The notes: a model not told the origin generated them from the letters alone. A DNA stretch of 52,796 nt from Fredinandcohnia onubensis (GCF_031181385.1 NZ_JAPSKV010000018.1:1-52796); one strand, 5' to 3'. Numbered from the stretch's first letter, positions 19,831-30,334 are shown. Numbers and translations are program-made.

Positions 19831-19915
19831 AAGCCTCCGGCGGAGACATGCGATTTTCAAAGGTGAATTTTCGAGCAGGCTCGAAAAAATCTGAGCGCCG
19901 AGGCGAATTTGATTA
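19831..19915 (+). repeat. Dispersed repeat family B, copy 1 (in the glmU leader)
   Basis: Begins AAGCCTCCGGCGGA and ends GAATTTGATTA, with a central TTTTCGAGCAGGCTCGAAAA hairpin. It aligns with copy 2 (23707-23799), with a deletion of several bases in the right part. It ends only a few bases before the glmU ribosome site, so it is transcribed as part of the leader. Confidence 0.85.
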
Positions 19916-19935
19916 GGTTAATTGGAGGCCTGAAC

Positions 19936-21315
19936 ATGACAAAAAGATATGGCGTAATTTTGGCCGCAGGGCAAGGAACGCGCATGAAATCTAAGCTTTA
20001 TAAAGTTCTACACCCTGTATGTGGAAAACCAATGGTACAGCATGTAGTAGATCAACTTTCAACATTATCCTTACAAAAACTTGTGACAATAGTTGGACAC
20101 GGAGCAGAAAAAGTAAAAGCACAAATTGGAGATAATAGTGAATACGCCCTTCAAGAAGAGCAATTAGGTACTGCGCACGCTGTTATGCAGGCAGCAAACC
20201 ACTTAGCGAACGAAAAGGGACTAACATTAGTTGTATGTGGAGATACTCCGCTTATAACAGCAGATACGATGGAGGCATTATTAAAACAGCATGAAGATGC
20301 TGGCGCTAAAGCAACAATCCTAACAGCTGTGGCTTCGGAGCCAACAGGTTACGGGAGAATTGTCCGTAATGCAGAAGGACATGTTGAGCGTATTGTTGAA
20401 CATAAAGATGCAACAGAAGAAGAACGAACAATTACCGAAATCAATACGGGTACATATTGTTTCGATAACGAAGCACTTTTTGAAGCACTTTCAAATGTGT
20501 CGAATGACAATGTACAGGGTGAATATTATCTTCCGGATGTCATTGAAATTCTGAAAAATAAAGGTGAAATCGTATCTGCATTCCAAACAGCTTCATTCGA
20601 AGAGACACTTGGAGTGAATGATCGTTATGCCTTATCACAGGCAGAAAAACTAATGAAACAAAGAATCAATAAACAGCACATGATGAATGGTGTTACTATT
20701 ATCGATCCGGACAATACGTACATTTCTTCAGATGCTAAAATCGGTTCAGACACTGTTTTACATCCGGGAACTATGATTATTGGGGATGTTGAGATTGGTT
20801 CGGACTGTGAGATTGGTCCAAATTCAGAAATAAAGAATTGTAAGATTGGTGAACGGACAGTTATTCGCCATTCAGTTGCACATGATAGTAGTATTGGAAA
20901 TGATGTAGCAATCGGACCGTTTGCGCATATCCGTCCAGCATCACAAATCAGTGACAAAGTTAAAGTTGGAAACTTTGTTGAACTGAAAAAAGCTGTTTTT
21001 GGTGAAGGAAGCAAAGTATCTCACTTAAGCTATATTGGAGACGCTGAGGTTGGCACAAATGTAAACATTGGTTGTGGCTCTATCACTGTTAACTATGACG
21101 GAAAAAATAAATTCTTAACAAAGATCGAAGACAATGCATTTATTGGTTGTAATTCAAATCTTGTGGCTCCAGTGACTGTTGGCGAAGGAGCATATGTTGC
21201 GGCTGGCTCAACGATTACAAGTGAAGTTCCTAGCAACGCCCTTTCAATAGCTAGAGCTCGTCAAGTTAATAAAGAGAATTATGTAGAGATCTTAAATCAA
21301 AAGAAAAATTCCTAA
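19936..21315 (+). CDS. glmU: Bifunctional UDP-GlcNAc pyrophosphorylase / GlcN-1-P acetyltransferase
   Basis: A 459-aa two-domain enzyme giving UDP-GlcNAc for peptidoglycan and teichoic acid synthesis. The N-terminal uridyltransferase shows [19 protein letters not shown] (residues 9-27). The C-terminal half (from about residue 250) is a left-handed beta helix of hexapeptide repeats such as IGSDTV, IGPNSE and IGNDVA. ATG 19936 follows TTGGAGG. prs follows after 17 bp, forming a glmU-prs pair of precursor-supply genes. Confidence 0.97.
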   Translation: MTKRYGVILAAGQGTRMKSKLYKVLHPVCGKPMVQHVVDQLSTLSLQKLVTIVGHGAEKVKAQIGDNSEYALQEEQLGTAHAVMQAANHLANEKGLTLVVCGDTPLITADTMEALLKQHEDAGAKATILTAVASEPTGYGRIVRNAEGHVERIVEHKDATEEERTITEINTGTYCFDNEALFEALSNVSNDNVQGEYYLPDVIEILKNKGEIVSAFQTASFEETLGVNDRYALSQAEKLMKQRINKQHMMNGVTIIDPDNTYISSDAKIGSDTVLHPGTMIIGDVEIGSDCEIGPNSEIKNCKIGERTVIRHSVAHDSSIGNDVAIGPFAHIRPASQISDKVKVGNFVELKKAVFGEGSKVSHLSYIGDAEVGTNVNIGCGSITVNYDGKNKFLTKIEDNAFIGCNSNLVAPVTVGEGAYVAAGSTITSEVPSNALSIARARQVNKENYVEILNQKKNS

Positions 21316-21332
21316 TGGAGGTCAGTAAGATC

Positions 21333-22286
21333 ATGCCTAATGAATACCGTGACGCAAGTTTAAAGGTATTTTCGTTGAATTCAAATGCACCTTTGGCTGA
21401 AGAAATCGCTAAGTCAATTGGTGTTGAGCTTGGGAAATGCTCTGTAACACGTTTTAGCGATGGAGAAATCCAAATTAACATTGAAGAAAGTATTCGTGGA
21501 TGCGATGTTTTTGTTATTCAATCAACGAGTGCTCCTGTAAATGAGCATATCATGGAAGTATTAATTATGATTGATGCACTTAGACGTGCTTCTGCAAAGA
21601 CTATCAATATTGTCATGCCGTATTACGGGTATGCAAGACAAGACCGTAAAGCACGTGCACGTGAGCCAATCACTGCAAAGTTAATTGCAAATCTGTTAGA
21701 AACAGCAGGTGCAGATCGCGTTATTACATTAGATCTTCATGCACCGCAAATCCAAGGCTTTTTTGATATTTTAATTGACCACCTAATGGGCGTGCCAATT
21801 CTAGCCGAGTATTTCAAAGCCAAGAATCTAGAAGACATTGTTATCGTTTCTCCAGACCATGGCGGGGTTACACGTACACGTAAAATGGCAGATCGTTTAA
21901 AAGCTCCAATTGCGATTATAGATAAGCGTCGCCCAAGACCAAATGTAGCAGAAGTGATGAATATCGTTGGTAATATTGAAGGAAAAACAGCGATATTGAT
22001 TGATGATATTATTGACACAGCAGGGACAATTACGTTAGCAGCAAATGCACTTGTCGAAAATGGTGCATCTGAAGTATATGCTTGTTGTACACACCCTGTA
22101 TTATCAGGACCAGCAATCGAACGTATTCAAAATTCAAAAATCAAAGAGTTGGTTGTAACCAATACTATTCTATTGCCAGAAGAGAAGAAGATCAGCAAAA
22201 TCAAGGAGCTTTCTGTAGCTCCACTAATCGGTGAAGCAATAGTACGTGTTCACGAGCAACAATCAGTAAGCACACTATTTGATTAA
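21333..22286 (+). CDS. prs: Ribose-phosphate pyrophosphokinase
   Basis: A 317-aa class I PRPP synthetase, the same length as B. subtilis Prs. Visible motifs are SVTRFSDGE, the ATP-binding [20 protein letters not shown] (near residues 95-114), the metal-binding [11 protein letters not shown] and the PRPP loop [12 protein letters not shown] (near residues 220-231). ATG 21333 is preferred; TGGAGG overlaps the glmU stop. Its product feeds purine, pyrimidine, His, Trp and NAD synthesis and is the ligand of PurR, encoded 3 kb upstream. Confidence 0.97.
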   Translation: MPNEYRDASLKVFSLNSNAPLAEEIAKSIGVELGKCSVTRFSDGEIQINIEESIRGCDVFVIQSTSAPVNEHIMEVLIMIDALRRASAKTINIVMPYYGYARQDRKARAREPITAKLIANLLETAGADRVITLDLHAPQIQGFFDILIDHLMGVPILAEYFKAKNLEDIVIVSPDHGGVTRTRKMADRLKAPIAIIDKRRPRPNVAEVMNIVGNIEGKTAILIDDIIDTAGTITLAANALVENGASEVYACCTHPVLSGPAIERIQNSKIKELVVTNTILLPEEKKISKIKELSVAPLIGEAIVRVHEQQSVSTLFD

Positions 22287-22314
22287 GAAAGCTCCCTTTT
22301 CTTTTAAAAAGAAG

Positions 22315-22340
22315 GTTTACTTCATCATCTTTAGGGGAAA
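22315..22340 (+). promoter_or_regulatory. Sigma-B promoter of ctc
   Basis: GTTTAC (22315-22320), a 14-bp spacer and GGGAAA (22335-22340) match GTTTAA / GGGWAW with one mismatch. ctc is a classic sigma-B general-stress gene of B. subtilis. Confidence 0.7.
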
Positions 22341-22380
22341 TTTAGTAATATGACTAAATCTTCCAAGGATGGTGTATAGA

Positions 22381-23028
22381 ATGTCTGTAGTTTTAGAAGC
22401 GACAGAACGAGTAAAGGATAAAAATTCCACATTAACAAAGATTAGACAAGCTGGAAACATCCCAGCAGTCTTAAATGGGCCGAATCAAAGTCAACCCATT
22501 TACGTAAATAGTGCAGACTTTTTAAAAACGATTCGCACCACTGGTCGTAATGGAATTATCAAACTTGCAATTGAAAATAACCAGCATTCAGTTATGCTGC
22601 AAGAAGTTCAAACAGATCCAATTAAAAGTGAAATCATTCATGCAGATTTCCAAATTGTAAACATGTCAACAGAAGTGACAGTTGACGTGAATATTAATTT
22701 AGTTGGGGAAGCGTCTGGAGTGAAGGATGGCGGAGTGCTACAGCAGTCCATCCATTCAGTGTCCATTTCTGCACTTCCAATAGATATTCCACAAACAATT
22801 GATGTGGATGTGTCAAACGTAGAGGTTGGGGATGTTGTTAAGTTAGAGGACATTGATACAAAAGGTAAATTTACAATCAACCAAGATACTTCGCAGGTTG
22901 TGGCTTCAGTTCTTGCACCACGACAGGAAGAAGAGATTAGCACAGGTGAAGAACAAGAGCCTGGCGAACCTGAAAACCTAGAGGGTAGAGAAACAAACGA
23001 ATCTGCTGAAGCAACTAAAGAAGGCTAA
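22381..23028 (+). CDS. ctc: General stress protein Ctc / 50S ribosomal protein L25 (TL5 form)
   Basis: A 215-aa protein of the long bL25 form. The N-terminal 5S rRNA-binding domain (about residues 1-95) is followed by the TL5 beta-domain and an acidic, disordered tail rich in Glu (EEEISTGEEQEPGEPE). In Bacillus it joins the ribosome under stress. ATG 22381 follows AAGGATGGTG; the in-frame ATG at 22369 is within that site. Confidence 0.93.
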   Translation: MSVVLEATERVKDKNSTLTKIRQAGNIPAVLNGPNQSQPIYVNSADFLKTIRTTGRNGIIKLAIENNQHSVMLQEVQTDPIKSEIIHADFQIVNMSTEVTVDVNINLVGEASGVKDGGVLQQSIHSVSISALPIDIPQTIDVDVSNVEVGDVVKLEDIDTKGKFTINQDTSQVVASVLAPRQEEEISTGEEQEPGEPENLEGRETNESAEATKEG

Positions 23029-23039
23029 AGAAAAAGGTT

Positions 23040-23068
23040 GGACGTAACCAAAACGGTTACGTCCTTTT
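23040..23068 (+). terminator. Terminator between ctc and pth
   Basis: A perfect 10-bp stem GGACGTAACC / GGTTACGTCC with a 5-nt loop, then TTTT. The tail is short, so partial read-through into pth is likely, as in the B. subtilis ctc-spoVC pair. Confidence 0.85.
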
Positions 23069-23091
23069 GCCATAACAAGGTGGGGGAAAAA

Positions 23092-23655
23092 ATGAAGTTG
23101 ATAGTAGGGTTAGGAAATCCTGGTAGGCAATACGAGGAGACTAGACATAACGTTGGGTTTAAGGTTATTGATGAGCTTTCAGATCAATTACATATACCGC
23201 TAGATAAGGCAAAATTCAACGGAGTTTTTGGTCAAGGCATGGTGAATGGGGAGAAAGTTCTACTTTTAAAACCTCTTACATATATGAATTTATCGGGAGA
23301 AAGTATCAGGCCACTCATGGATTATTATGATATTCTAGTTGAAGATATACTTGTTGTATATGACGAGCTCGACTTACCTGTAGGAAAAATAAGGCTGCGT
23401 GAAAAGGGAAGTGCTGGGGGCCATAATGGAATGAAATCGATTATTCAGCATTTAGGCACTCAGGAATTTAAGCGTATTCGAATTGGAATCAATCGCCCAA
23501 CAAACGGGATGAAGATAGCCGATTATGTCTTAGGCCGTTTTTCCGCTGAGGAGTCGCAGGATATTAAAGATGCGATACATAAGTCCACAGAAGCTGCAGA
23601 AAAATGGGTGTCAACACCATTTTTACAAGTAATGAACGAATTTAATTCAAAGTAG
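23092..23655 (+). CDS. pth: Peptidyl-tRNA hydrolase
   Basis: A 187-aa enzyme (spoVC in B. subtilis) that frees stalled peptidyl-tRNAs. Motifs are [18 protein letters not shown] (catalytic His near residue 20), [17 protein letters not shown] and [15 protein letters not shown] 23092 follows AGGTGGGGG; the longer frame from 23038 passes through the terminator stem and is rejected. Confidence 0.96.
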   Translation: MKLIVGLGNPGRQYEETRHNVGFKVIDELSDQLHIPLDKAKFNGVFGQGMVNGEKVLLLKPLTYMNLSGESIRPLMDYYDILVEDILVVYDELDLPVGKIRLREKGSAGGHNGMKSIIQHLGTQEFKRIRIGINRPTNGMKIADYVLGRFSAEESQDIKDAIHKSTEAAEKWVSTPFLQVMNEFNSK

Positions 23656-23673
23656 TATAGTATGATAAACTAT

Positions 23674-23700
23674 ATTCAGTGGGGTTCACCCCCTCTGAAT
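23674..23700 (+). other. Hairpin after pth
   Basis: ATTCAG(T)GGGG and CCCC(CT)CTGAAT pair around TTCA. No T-tract follows. It directly precedes repeat family B copy 2 and could be part of that element or a weak terminator for pth. Confidence 0.5.
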
Positions 23701-23706
23701 TAGTTT

Positions 23707-23799
23707 AAGCCTCCGGCGGATGCCACGATTTTTCAAAGGAAGTTTTTCGAGCAAGCTCGAAAAAAATCGGGCACAAATACGTCTAGGCGCATTTGATTA
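23707..23799 (+). repeat. Dispersed repeat family B, copy 2
   Basis: Starts AAGCCTCCGGCGGATGCCACG, has a central TTTTTCGAGCAAGCTCGAAAAA hairpin nested within CGATTTTT/AAAAATCG arms, and ends GCGCATTTGATTA. It is the homologue of copy 1 at 19831-19915, which precedes glmU. It lies between pth and the fin promoter. Confidence 0.85.
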
Positions 23800-23808
23800 A
23801 GTGGCAGT

Positions 23809-23838
23809 GAATAAAGAATCTCAAGGCTGTTTATACTA
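23809..23838 (+). promoter_or_regulatory. Forespore promoter of fin
   Basis: GAATA (23809-23813), an 18-bp spacer and TATACTA (23832-23838) fit the sigma-F/sigma-G type GHATR / CATNNTA with one mismatch. fin is made in the forespore under sigma-F in B. subtilis. Confidence 0.5.
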
Positions 23839-23882
23839 GAATGTGTAAACTATGTACGTATTCGTAAAAGAGGAGGATTCTT

Positions 23883-24113
23883 ATGTCACTACACTACCAT
23901 TGTCGACATTGTGGTGTGAAGGTTGGAAGTATTGATAACCTATCCCTACATAGTGAGAGTCTTGGGTTTCATCAATTAACAGACCAAGAACGACAAGAGA
24001 TGATATCATACGAATCAAATGGCGACATTCATGTAAAGACAATATGTGAAGATTGTCAGGAAGCGTTGCAACGGAATCCTGATTTTCATCAATATGAATC
24101 ATTTATTCAATAA
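23883..24113 (+). CDS. fin: Anti-sigma-F factor Fin (YabK)
   Basis: A 76-aa protein matching B. subtilis Fin, which shuts off sigma-F so that sigma-G can take over core RNA polymerase. The two CxxC zinc pairs CRHC and CEDC and the ends MSLHYHC and FIQ agree with the family. AGAGGAGGATTC precedes the ATG. With csfB at the left end, this window encodes both small anti-sigma factors of the sigma-F to sigma-G switch. Confidence 0.94.
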   Translation: MSLHYHCRHCGVKVGSIDNLSLHSESLGFHQLTDQERQEMISYESNGDIHVKTICEDCQEALQRNPDFHQYESFIQ

Positions 24114-24117
24114 GAGA

Positions 24118-24151
24118 AAAAGCTTTGGCCTTTGCAACCAAAGCGTTTTTC
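24118..24151 (+). terminator. Terminator after fin
   Basis: GCTTTGG / CCAAAGC with a 9-nt loop and GTTTTTC tail. Confidence 0.88.
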
Positions 24152-24267
24152 TATTTATGTAAAAAGGCGTGAAGCTCCATTTTACGAGATTCAACATCCA
24201 ATAAATGAATCTATTTAAGCACGCACTACTACTATACACGCAAAAACTTCGAGAGGGGGTTTCCGAG

Positions 24268-27200
24268 TTGCTTAAGGGACTACAACAATATGTTGGGAAT
24301 AATGATGAGTTAAAATCAATTATAAATGGAATTGAAGGAGGCTTACGTGAACAGTTAATAGCTGGTATATCTGGTTCAGCTCGAACTGTGTTTGCGGCAG
24401 CTCTCTATAGACAAACAAATAGACCGATATTGGTCGTTACCCATAATTTGTTTCAAGCACAGAAAATTTATGAGGATTTAAACGGCCTTTTAGAAGAAGA
24501 CGAGGTTTTCCTTTATCCTGTGAATGAATTAATTGCATCAGAAATAGGAATTGCAAGCCCAGAGCTAAAAGGCCAGCGTATTGAAGCTCTGAACTATTGG
24601 AGTCATCAATCAAAGGGTGTTATTGTTGCTCCAATAGTGGGTTTAAAGAGACTCCTTCCTCCTAAGAAACTATGGAATGAAAGCCAGTTGACATTTACAG
24701 TCGGACATGATATAGAAGTGGAGTCTATCTTAGAAAAACTTGTTGCGATGGGATATGAACGTGTATCAATGGTATCAGCACCTGGAGAATATAGCGTAAG
24801 AGGTGGAATTCTCGACATCTACCCCTTAACAGAAGAAAATCCTGTACGTATTGAGTTATTTGATACAGAGGTAGATTCAATCCGCACATTCTCACTAGAA
24901 GATCAAAGATCACAGGGGAAAATCAATTTGATCACCATTGGACCTGCTACCGAAATTTTATTAACGCCTGAGCATCTGGATAAAGGTGTACATGCATTAG
25001 AAGAAGGACTAGCTAAAAGCCTAAAAAAGGTTAAAGATGAGAAAGCGAAAAAACTGCTATTAGAGAACATTTCCTATGAACTTGAGCAGATGAAAAATGG
25101 TCAAATTTTACAGAAAATGTTCAAATACCTATCACTTGTTTATGATACGCCTGCTAGTTTACTAGACTATTTACCTGAGAATGGTCTCGTACTTTTAGAT
25201 GAAATTAGTAGAGTTCAGGAGATGGCTGATAGTCTGGATAAAGAAGAAGCAGAGTGGGTAACAAGTCTTTTATCACAAGGTGAGATTATTCATAACATTA
25301 CCTTGTCACACCAATTTACAAAGCTTATCCAACAGTCAACAAATCCATTGGTTTATCTATCTCTTTTTCTAAGGCATGTACCTCATACAAGCCCACAGAA
25401 CATTTTAAATATGTCCTGCAAGCAGATGCAAAACTTCCATGGCCAGATGCATGTCCTTAAAGCAGAGCTTGAACGATGGCAGAAGGGTAAATACACAGTT
25501 GTTTTCCTTGGTTCAAATGAGGATCGTGTGAAAAAGCTGGAACAGGTCCTGTCAGACTATGAAATCGATGCATTTACTAGTAAGAGCGATGGAGATATTT
25601 TGCTAGGAAAAGCACAAATCTTACTTGGGGATTTACAAGACGGCTTTGAATTACCGTTACAACGAATCGCAGTGATAACTGAGGAAGAACTTTTTAAAAA
25701 GAAAATGCAGAAAACAAAGCGAAAGCAAAAGCTTTCGAATGCTGAGCGGATAAAAAGCTATTCTGAATTACAGGTTGGTGACCATGTTGTTCATGTAAAT
25801 CATGGAATCGGGAAGTATTTAGGAATTGAAACCTTAGAGATTAATGGAATCCATAAGGATTACTTGCATATTCGCTATCAAGGTGATGACAAACTCTATG
25901 TACCTGTTGACCAAATTGAACAGGTGCAAAAGTATGTAGCCTCAGAAGGTAAGGATCCGAAGATTTACAAATTAGGTGGAACTGATTGGAAGCGTGTAAA
26001 GAAAAAGGTAGAATCCTCTGTTCAGGATATAGCAGATGACTTAATTAAGTTGTATGCAGAGCGTGAGGCAAGTAAGGGATATGCCTTTTCTCCTGATGGA
26101 GAAATGCAAAGAGAATTTGAGGCATCATTCCCATATCAAGAAACAGAAGATCAGTTAAGATCGATTCAGGAAATTAAAAAGGATATGGAACGTGAACGTC
26201 CGATGGACCGACTCCTATGTGGAGATGTAGGCTATGGAAAGACGGAGGTTGCCATTCGTGCTGCGTTCAAGGCTATAATGGACGGAAAGCAGGTTGCCTT
26301 TTTAGTTCCGACGACAATCTTGGCACAACAGCACTATGAAACAATCCGCGAAAGGTTCCAGGACTTCCCTATTACAATTGGCCAATTGAGTAGATTCCGT
26401 TCAAAGAAACAACAAACGGAAGTAACAAAAGGGTTAAAAGCCGGGACAGTTGATATCGTAGTTGGAACACATCGCCTATTGTCTAAAGATATTACTTATA
26501 AGGACCTTGGGCTATTAATTATCGATGAAGAACAACGTTTTGGTGTTACACATAAGGAAAAAATCAAAAAACTAAAAGCGAATATTGATGTGCTTACCTT
26601 GACTGCAACACCAATCCCGAGAACTCTTCACATGTCCATGCTCGGAGTCCGTGATTTGTCCGTTATCGAAACACCACCTGAGAATCGTTTTCCTGTTCAA
26701 ACATATGTTATGGAATACAATGGTGAACTAATAAGGGAAGCGATTGAACGGGAAATGGCAAGGGATGGTCAAGTTTACTTCTTATATAATCGGGTTGAGG
26801 ATATTGAGCGTAAGGCCGAAGAAATCTCGATGCTCGTTCCGGATGCTAGGATTGCCTATGCTCATGGTAGAATGACTGAGAATGAACTAGAAGCGGTGAT
26901 TTTAAATTTCCTTGACGGTCAATATGATGTACTGGTAACAACAACCATTATCGAAACAGGTGTTGATATTCCGAATGTGAACACATTGATTGTACAGGAT
27001 GCAGACCGAATGGGGCTTTCGCAGCTTTATCAGCTAAGAGGCCGTGTTGGGCGTTCGAATCGTGTTGCCTATGCGTACTTTACGTACCGTAAGGATAAGG
27101 TGTTGAATGAAGTTGCAGAAAAGCGATTACAAGCGATTAAGGAATTTACAGAGCTTGGTTCAGGCTTCAAAATTGCAATGCGTGACCTATCTATTCGTGG

Positions 27201-27804
27201 TGCAGGAAATATTTTGGGAGCGCAGCAGCATGGATTTATTGATTCAGTTGGATTTGACCTTTATTCACAAATGCTGAAAGAGGCTATTGAGGAACGTAAA
27301 GGTGATACCACTACTGTAAAACCTGCAAATGTGGAAATTGATGTTGAGGTAGATGCGTATATTCCGGATGCGTACATTTCTGATGGCCGCCAAAAGATTG
27401 ATATGTATAAGCGATTTAGAGGCATCATAGAAATGGAGGATGTCGAAGAATTGCAAGAGGAAATGATTGACCGATTTGGTGAATATCCAGCAGAGGTAGA
27501 TTACCTATTTAAGATTGCCAAAATAAAGGTATATGCATTAGCGGAGCAGGTTATTTCCATAAAGCAAGCCAAGCAGGAAATTACCATTCTGCTTTCAGAA
27601 GAGGCAAGCAGTCAAATTGATGGCGGGAAGATTTTTAAATTAGGAAATACATTTGGCCGTATGATTAGCCTCGGAATGGAAGGCAGTAAATTAAAAATTG
27701 TGATCCAAATAAAGGGAATTGAGGTAAACCAATGGCTAGGCATTATTCATGATATGGTCAAAGGATTACAAGATGTCAAAAAGGAAAACGTGAATGCCGT
27801 TTAA
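24268..27804 (+). CDS. mfd: Transcription-repair coupling factor
   Basis: A 1178-aa ATP-dependent translocase that removes stalled RNA polymerase and recruits UvrA. The N-terminal UvrB-like module (about residues 1-460) is followed by the RNAP-interaction domain ([18 protein letters not shown], near 505-522), the helicase core with [11 protein letters not shown] (Walker A), DEEQRFG (motif II), TATPIPRT and QLRGRVGRS (motif VI), and the C-terminal TRCF domain. TTG 24268 is chosen because GAGAGGGGG precedes it and the length equals the roughly 1177 aa of B. subtilis Mfd; the upstream ATG at 24205 has no ribosome site. Confidence 0.95.
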   Translation: MLKGLQQYVGNNDELKSIINGIEGGLREQLIAGISGSARTVFAAALYRQTNRPILVVTHNLFQAQKIYEDLNGLLEEDEVFLYPVNELIASEIGIASPELKGQRIEALNYWSHQSKGVIVAPIVGLKRLLPPKKLWNESQLTFTVGHDIEVESILEKLVAMGYERVSMVSAPGEYSVRGGILDIYPLTEENPVRIELFDTEVDSIRTFSLEDQRSQGKINLITIGPATEILLTPEHLDKGVHALEEGLAKSLKKVKDEKAKKLLLENISYELEQMKNGQILQKMFKYLSLVYDTPASLLDYLPENGLVLLDEISRVQEMADSLDKEEAEWVTSLLSQGEIIHNITLSHQFTKLIQQSTNPLVYLSLFLRHVPHTSPQNILNMSCKQMQNFHGQMHVLKAELERWQKGKYTVVFLGSNEDRVKKLEQVLSDYEIDAFTSKSDGDILLGKAQILLGDLQDGFELPLQRIAVITEEELFKKKMQKTKRKQKLSNAERIKSYSELQVGDHVVHVNHGIGKYLGIETLEINGIHKDYLHIRYQGDDKLYVPVDQIEQVQKYVASEGKDPKIYKLGGTDWKRVKKKVESSVQDIADDLIKLYAEREASKGYAFSPDGEMQREFEASFPYQETEDQLRSIQEIKKDMERERPMDRLLCGDVGYGKTEVAIRAAFKAIMDGKQVAFLVPTTILAQQHYETIRERFQDFPITIGQLSRFRSKKQQTEVTKGLKAGTVDIVVGTHRLLSKDITYKDLGLLIIDEEQRFGVTHKEKIKKLKANIDVLTLTATPIPRTLHMSMLGVRDLSVIETPPENRFPVQTYVMEYNGELIREAIEREMARDGQVYFLYNRVEDIERKAEEISMLVPDARIAYAHGRMTENELEAVILNFLDGQYDVLVTTTIIETGVDIPNVNTLIVQDADRMGLSQLYQLRGRVGRSNRVAYAYFTYRKDKVLNEVAEKRLQAIKEFTELGSGFKIAMRDLSIRGAGNILGAQQHGFIDSVGFDLYSQMLKEAIEERKGDTTTVKPANVEIDVEVDAYIPDAYISDGRQKIDMYKRFRGIIEMEDVEELQEEMIDRFGEYPAEVDYLFKIAKIKVYALAEQVISIKQAKQEITILLSEEASSQIDGGKIFKLGNTFGRMISLGMEGSKLKIVIQIKGIEVNQWLGIIHDMVKGLQDVKKENVNAV

Positions 27805-27910
27805 TTCAGGTGACATAGATAAAATTCTAAGGAATAGAACCAAAGTCTGAGTTGCCTATAGTTCTTGTGTATGGTTATTTTTTCCTCTATCGAAAAATCA
27901 CATTCATCGT

Positions 27911-27939
27911 GAATAGAACTCTGTTGGTGTAAGATACTA
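27911..27939 (+). promoter_or_regulatory. Sigma-G type promoter of spoVT
   Basis: GAATA (27911-27915), a 17-bp spacer and GATACTA (27933-27939) match GHATR / CATNNTA with one mismatch. spoVT is a sigma-G gene in B. subtilis. Confidence 0.55.
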
Positions 27940-27953
27940 AACTCAACAACAAA

Positions 27954-27996
27954 TGGTGATTTATTCAAATCCAGACAAATTGTACATCAATCACCA
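27954..27996. repeat. Inverted repeat in the spoVT leader
   Basis: TGGTGATT (27954-27961) and AATCACCA (27989-27996) are perfect inverted arms, 27 bp apart, between the spoVT promoter and its start. It could fold in the mRNA or bind a dimeric regulator such as SpoVT itself; this is a guess. Confidence 0.45.
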
Positions 27997-28036
27997 CTAT
28001 TCTTTAATCATCAGATGAAAGTGAGGCATCATAAGA

Positions 28037-28573
28037 ATGAAGGCAACTGGTATTGTTCGTCGAATTGATGATTTAGGTCGAGTAGTTATCCCGAAAGAGA
28101 TCCGTAGAACGCTACGTATTAGAGAGGGAGACCCATTAGAGATTTTTGTTGATCGTGATGGAGAGGTCATTTTAAAGAAATATTCTCCGATTAGTGAGCT
28201 AAGCGATTTTGCCAAGGAGTATGCGGAAGCACTTTTTGATAGCTTAGGACACCAAGTACTTATTTGTGACCGGGATGCATTTATTGCGGTTGCAGGAGGC
28301 TCCAAGAAAGAATACTTAAATAAAAACATAAGCGAACTCATCGAAAAGTCGATGGAAGACAGAACTTCTATTTTAGAAACAGAAGAGCGCCAAGTATCCA
28401 TCGTAGAGGGTGCTGACGAAACAATCTCATCATATACAATAGGTCCGATTATTGCAAACGGAGACCCAATTGGTGCTGTTGTCATTTTATCAAAAGAAAA
28501 AGCGCTTGGAGAAGTAGAACAAAAGGCCGTCGAAACGGCAGCTGGGTTCCTTGCGAGACAAATGGAACAGTAA
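28037..28573 (+). CDS. spoVT: Stage V sporulation regulator SpoVT
   Basis: A 178-aa regulator with an AbrB-type N-terminal DNA-binding hairpin (MKATGIVRRIDDLGRVVIP, residues 1-19, then RRTLRI) and a C-terminal GAF-like domain (about residues 55-178). In the forespore it tunes the sigma-G regulon. The ATG has a weak GTGAGG site. It follows mfd at 232 bp and has its own promoter and terminator. Confidence 0.97.
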   Translation: MKATGIVRRIDDLGRVVIPKEIRRTLRIREGDPLEIFVDRDGEVILKKYSPISELSDFAKEYAEALFDSLGHQVLICDRDAFIAVAGGSKKEYLNKNISELIEKSMEDRTSILETEERQVSIVEGADETISSYTIGPIIANGDPIGAVVILSKEKALGEVEQKAVETAAGFLARQMEQ

Positions 28574-28598
28574 TAAAAAACAAATGTTCTATCCATGG

Positions 28599-28627
28599 AA
28601 AAGGTAGCTATTATAGCTGCCTTTTCT
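28599..28627 (+). terminator. Terminator after spoVT
   Basis: AAAGGTAGCT pairs with AGCTGCCTTT (one G-U) over a 5-nt loop, then TCTTCC. Confidence 0.8.
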
Positions 28628-28656
28628 TCCGTTAAGGGTAATTGTCTAGGGAAGTA

Positions 28657-28665
28657 TGTTATAAT
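28657..28665 (+). promoter_or_regulatory. Extended -10 promoter for yabM
   Basis: TG-T-TATAAT is a full extended -10 motif 36 bp before the yabM start. No clear -35 is seen. Confidence 0.6.
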
Positions 28666-28700
28666 ACACTGGAAATTATTCGATTGGAAGGAGATGGGCG

Positions 28701-30317
28701 ATGAACGTCCAATCCGAAGAGAGATCAAAGCGAATTTGGGAAGGTGCTTTTGTTCTTACCATTGCCGGTTTGATCACCAAGATACTTAGTGCAGGCTACC
28801 GTATCCCGTATCAAAATATTGCAGGGGATATCGGCTTTTATATTTATCAACAGGCATATCCGATTTACGGAATTGTCCTTGTTTTTTCTACATATGGATT
28901 TCCGGTGATTATATCAAAGCTTCTAGCGGAAAAATTAGAACAAGATGATGAAGCATCTGTCATGAAGATAGTATATATCACCCTATTTACGCTATTAGGA
29001 ATGGGAATACTATTATTTAGTTTTTTATACTGGGGTGCTGAAGTCGTTGCCGGTTGGATGGGAGACAAAAAACTAACACCACTTATAAAAGTGATTTCAT
29101 TTTCATTTTTACTCTTGCCTTTTATTTCTGTTTTTCGTGGCTTTTTTCAAGGTCATAAAAATATGATACCAACCGCAGTTTCACAAGTAACTGAACAATC
29201 GATTCGTGTCGTAACCATTTTGTTCATGTCATTTCTCCTTTTGGATTATGGGTATGGAGCATATGTGGCTGGAGCGGGAGCGATATTTGGTTCGATAACT
29301 GGCGGCTTTGCAGCTATTTCAGTTCTCTTGTTTTACTTACTTAAAAGAAAAAAGACTCATCAGATGAGACCTTTTTCAAAGGCTTCGATAAAAACGAAAG
29401 AAATTATCAAAATCCTTTTCACCCAAGGGATGACAATTGGCATTAGCGCTTTGTTACTTATTCTTTTCCAGTTGGTTGATTCTTTCACTGTCTACTCTCT
29501 ATTGATTTCAGGTGGGATAGAGGAGGAAGCAGCTAAACAAGCAAAAGGAATCTATGACCGCGGCCAACCGCTCCTTCAGCTTGGAACTGTGGTGGCGACA
29601 TCACTAGCATTATCGCTTGTCCCATTAATTGCAAGTGCCAAGGCCAGAAACGATGTAGCTTTTATTGAAGCAAAGGTTGACTTAACATTTCGTCTAAGTA
29701 TAGTTGTGGGAATTGGGGCGGCAGTAGGTCTTGCGTGTGTCCTCGAACCAACAAATATCATGTTGTTTCGTAATGACCTTGGAACAAACATACTCATGAT
29801 TATCGGTTTATCCATTTTATTTACAACCTTATCCCAATCAATTACGGCTATTTTACAAGGACTTGGCCATCCATTCTTACCAGCGATTGTGGTCATCATC
29901 GGAATGCTAGTAAAATGGATTTTCAATCTGTTATTAATTCCAGGATACGGAACAGTTGGAGCAGCTGTTGCAACCTTCGTTGCCTTTGGGGGGATATCTG
30001 TCCTACATATGGCGATTGTTAAAAGAAAACTCCCTGGTGCCCTACAAAATTGGACCTTTCTTTATCGTGTCTTATTAGCAATGATAGCTATGATGCTAGT
30101 TATTTTTTGCTATCGATGGAGTTTGCATAAGCTGTTCCCAATAGAAGGGGAAAGTCGCATGTTTGCTAGTTTTGAAGCATTATCCTCTGTATTTATTGGA
30201 GGGTTAACCTATTTGTTTTTTATTATTAGAGGGAATGTATTTTCTGAAGAAGAACTTACAGAAGTCCCGATTGGATCGAAAGGAACCTTTCTAATTAGGC
30301 TAATTAAAGGGTCGTGA
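28701..30317 (+). CDS. yabM: Multidrug/oligosaccharidyl-lipid/polysaccharide flippase-like protein YabM
   Basis: A 538-aa polytopic membrane protein of the MOP/MviN-SpoVB superfamily, with about 14 hydrophobic segments from residue 16 to the C-terminus. N-terminal GAFVLTIAGLITKILSAGYRIPYQNIAG is typical of SpoVB-like lipid-linked oligosaccharide exporters. GGAAGGAGATG precedes the ATG. Substrate is unknown; a role in cell-wall or spore-wall precursor export is inferred from the family. A family C repeat separates it from yabN. Confidence 0.9.
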   Translation: MNVQSEERSKRIWEGAFVLTIAGLITKILSAGYRIPYQNIAGDIGFYIYQQAYPIYGIVLVFSTYGFPVIISKLLAEKLEQDDEASVMKIVYITLFTLLGMGILLFSFLYWGAEVVAGWMGDKKLTPLIKVISFSFLLLPFISVFRGFFQGHKNMIPTAVSQVTEQSIRVVTILFMSFLLLDYGYGAYVAGAGAIFGSITGGFAAISVLLFYLLKRKKTHQMRPFSKASIKTKEIIKILFTQGMTIGISALLLILFQLVDSFTVYSLLISGGIEEEAAKQAKGIYDRGQPLLQLGTVVATSLALSLVPLIASAKARNDVAFIEAKVDLTFRLSIVVGIGAAVGLACVLEPTNIMLFRNDLGTNILMIIGLSILFTTLSQSITAILQGLGHPFLPAIVVIIGMLVKWIFNLLLIPGYGTVGAAVATFVAFGGISVLHMAIVKRKLPGALQNWTFLYRVLLAMIAMMLVIFCYRWSLHKLFPIEGESRMFASFEALSSVFIGGLTYLFFIIRGNVFSEEELTEVPIGSKGTFLIRLIKGS

Positions 30318-30334
30318 TTAAAAAGGAGGATGAA

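Noticed and set aside
27805-27900. Terminator after mfd
   Set aside because: AACCA and TGGTT with a run of T residues can pair, but the loop is very long and the stem too short to claim.
27997-28728. 243-codon minus-strand ORF opposite spoVT
   Set aside because: It is the antisense shadow of spoVT, is Ser-rich, lacks a ribosome site and matches no family I know.
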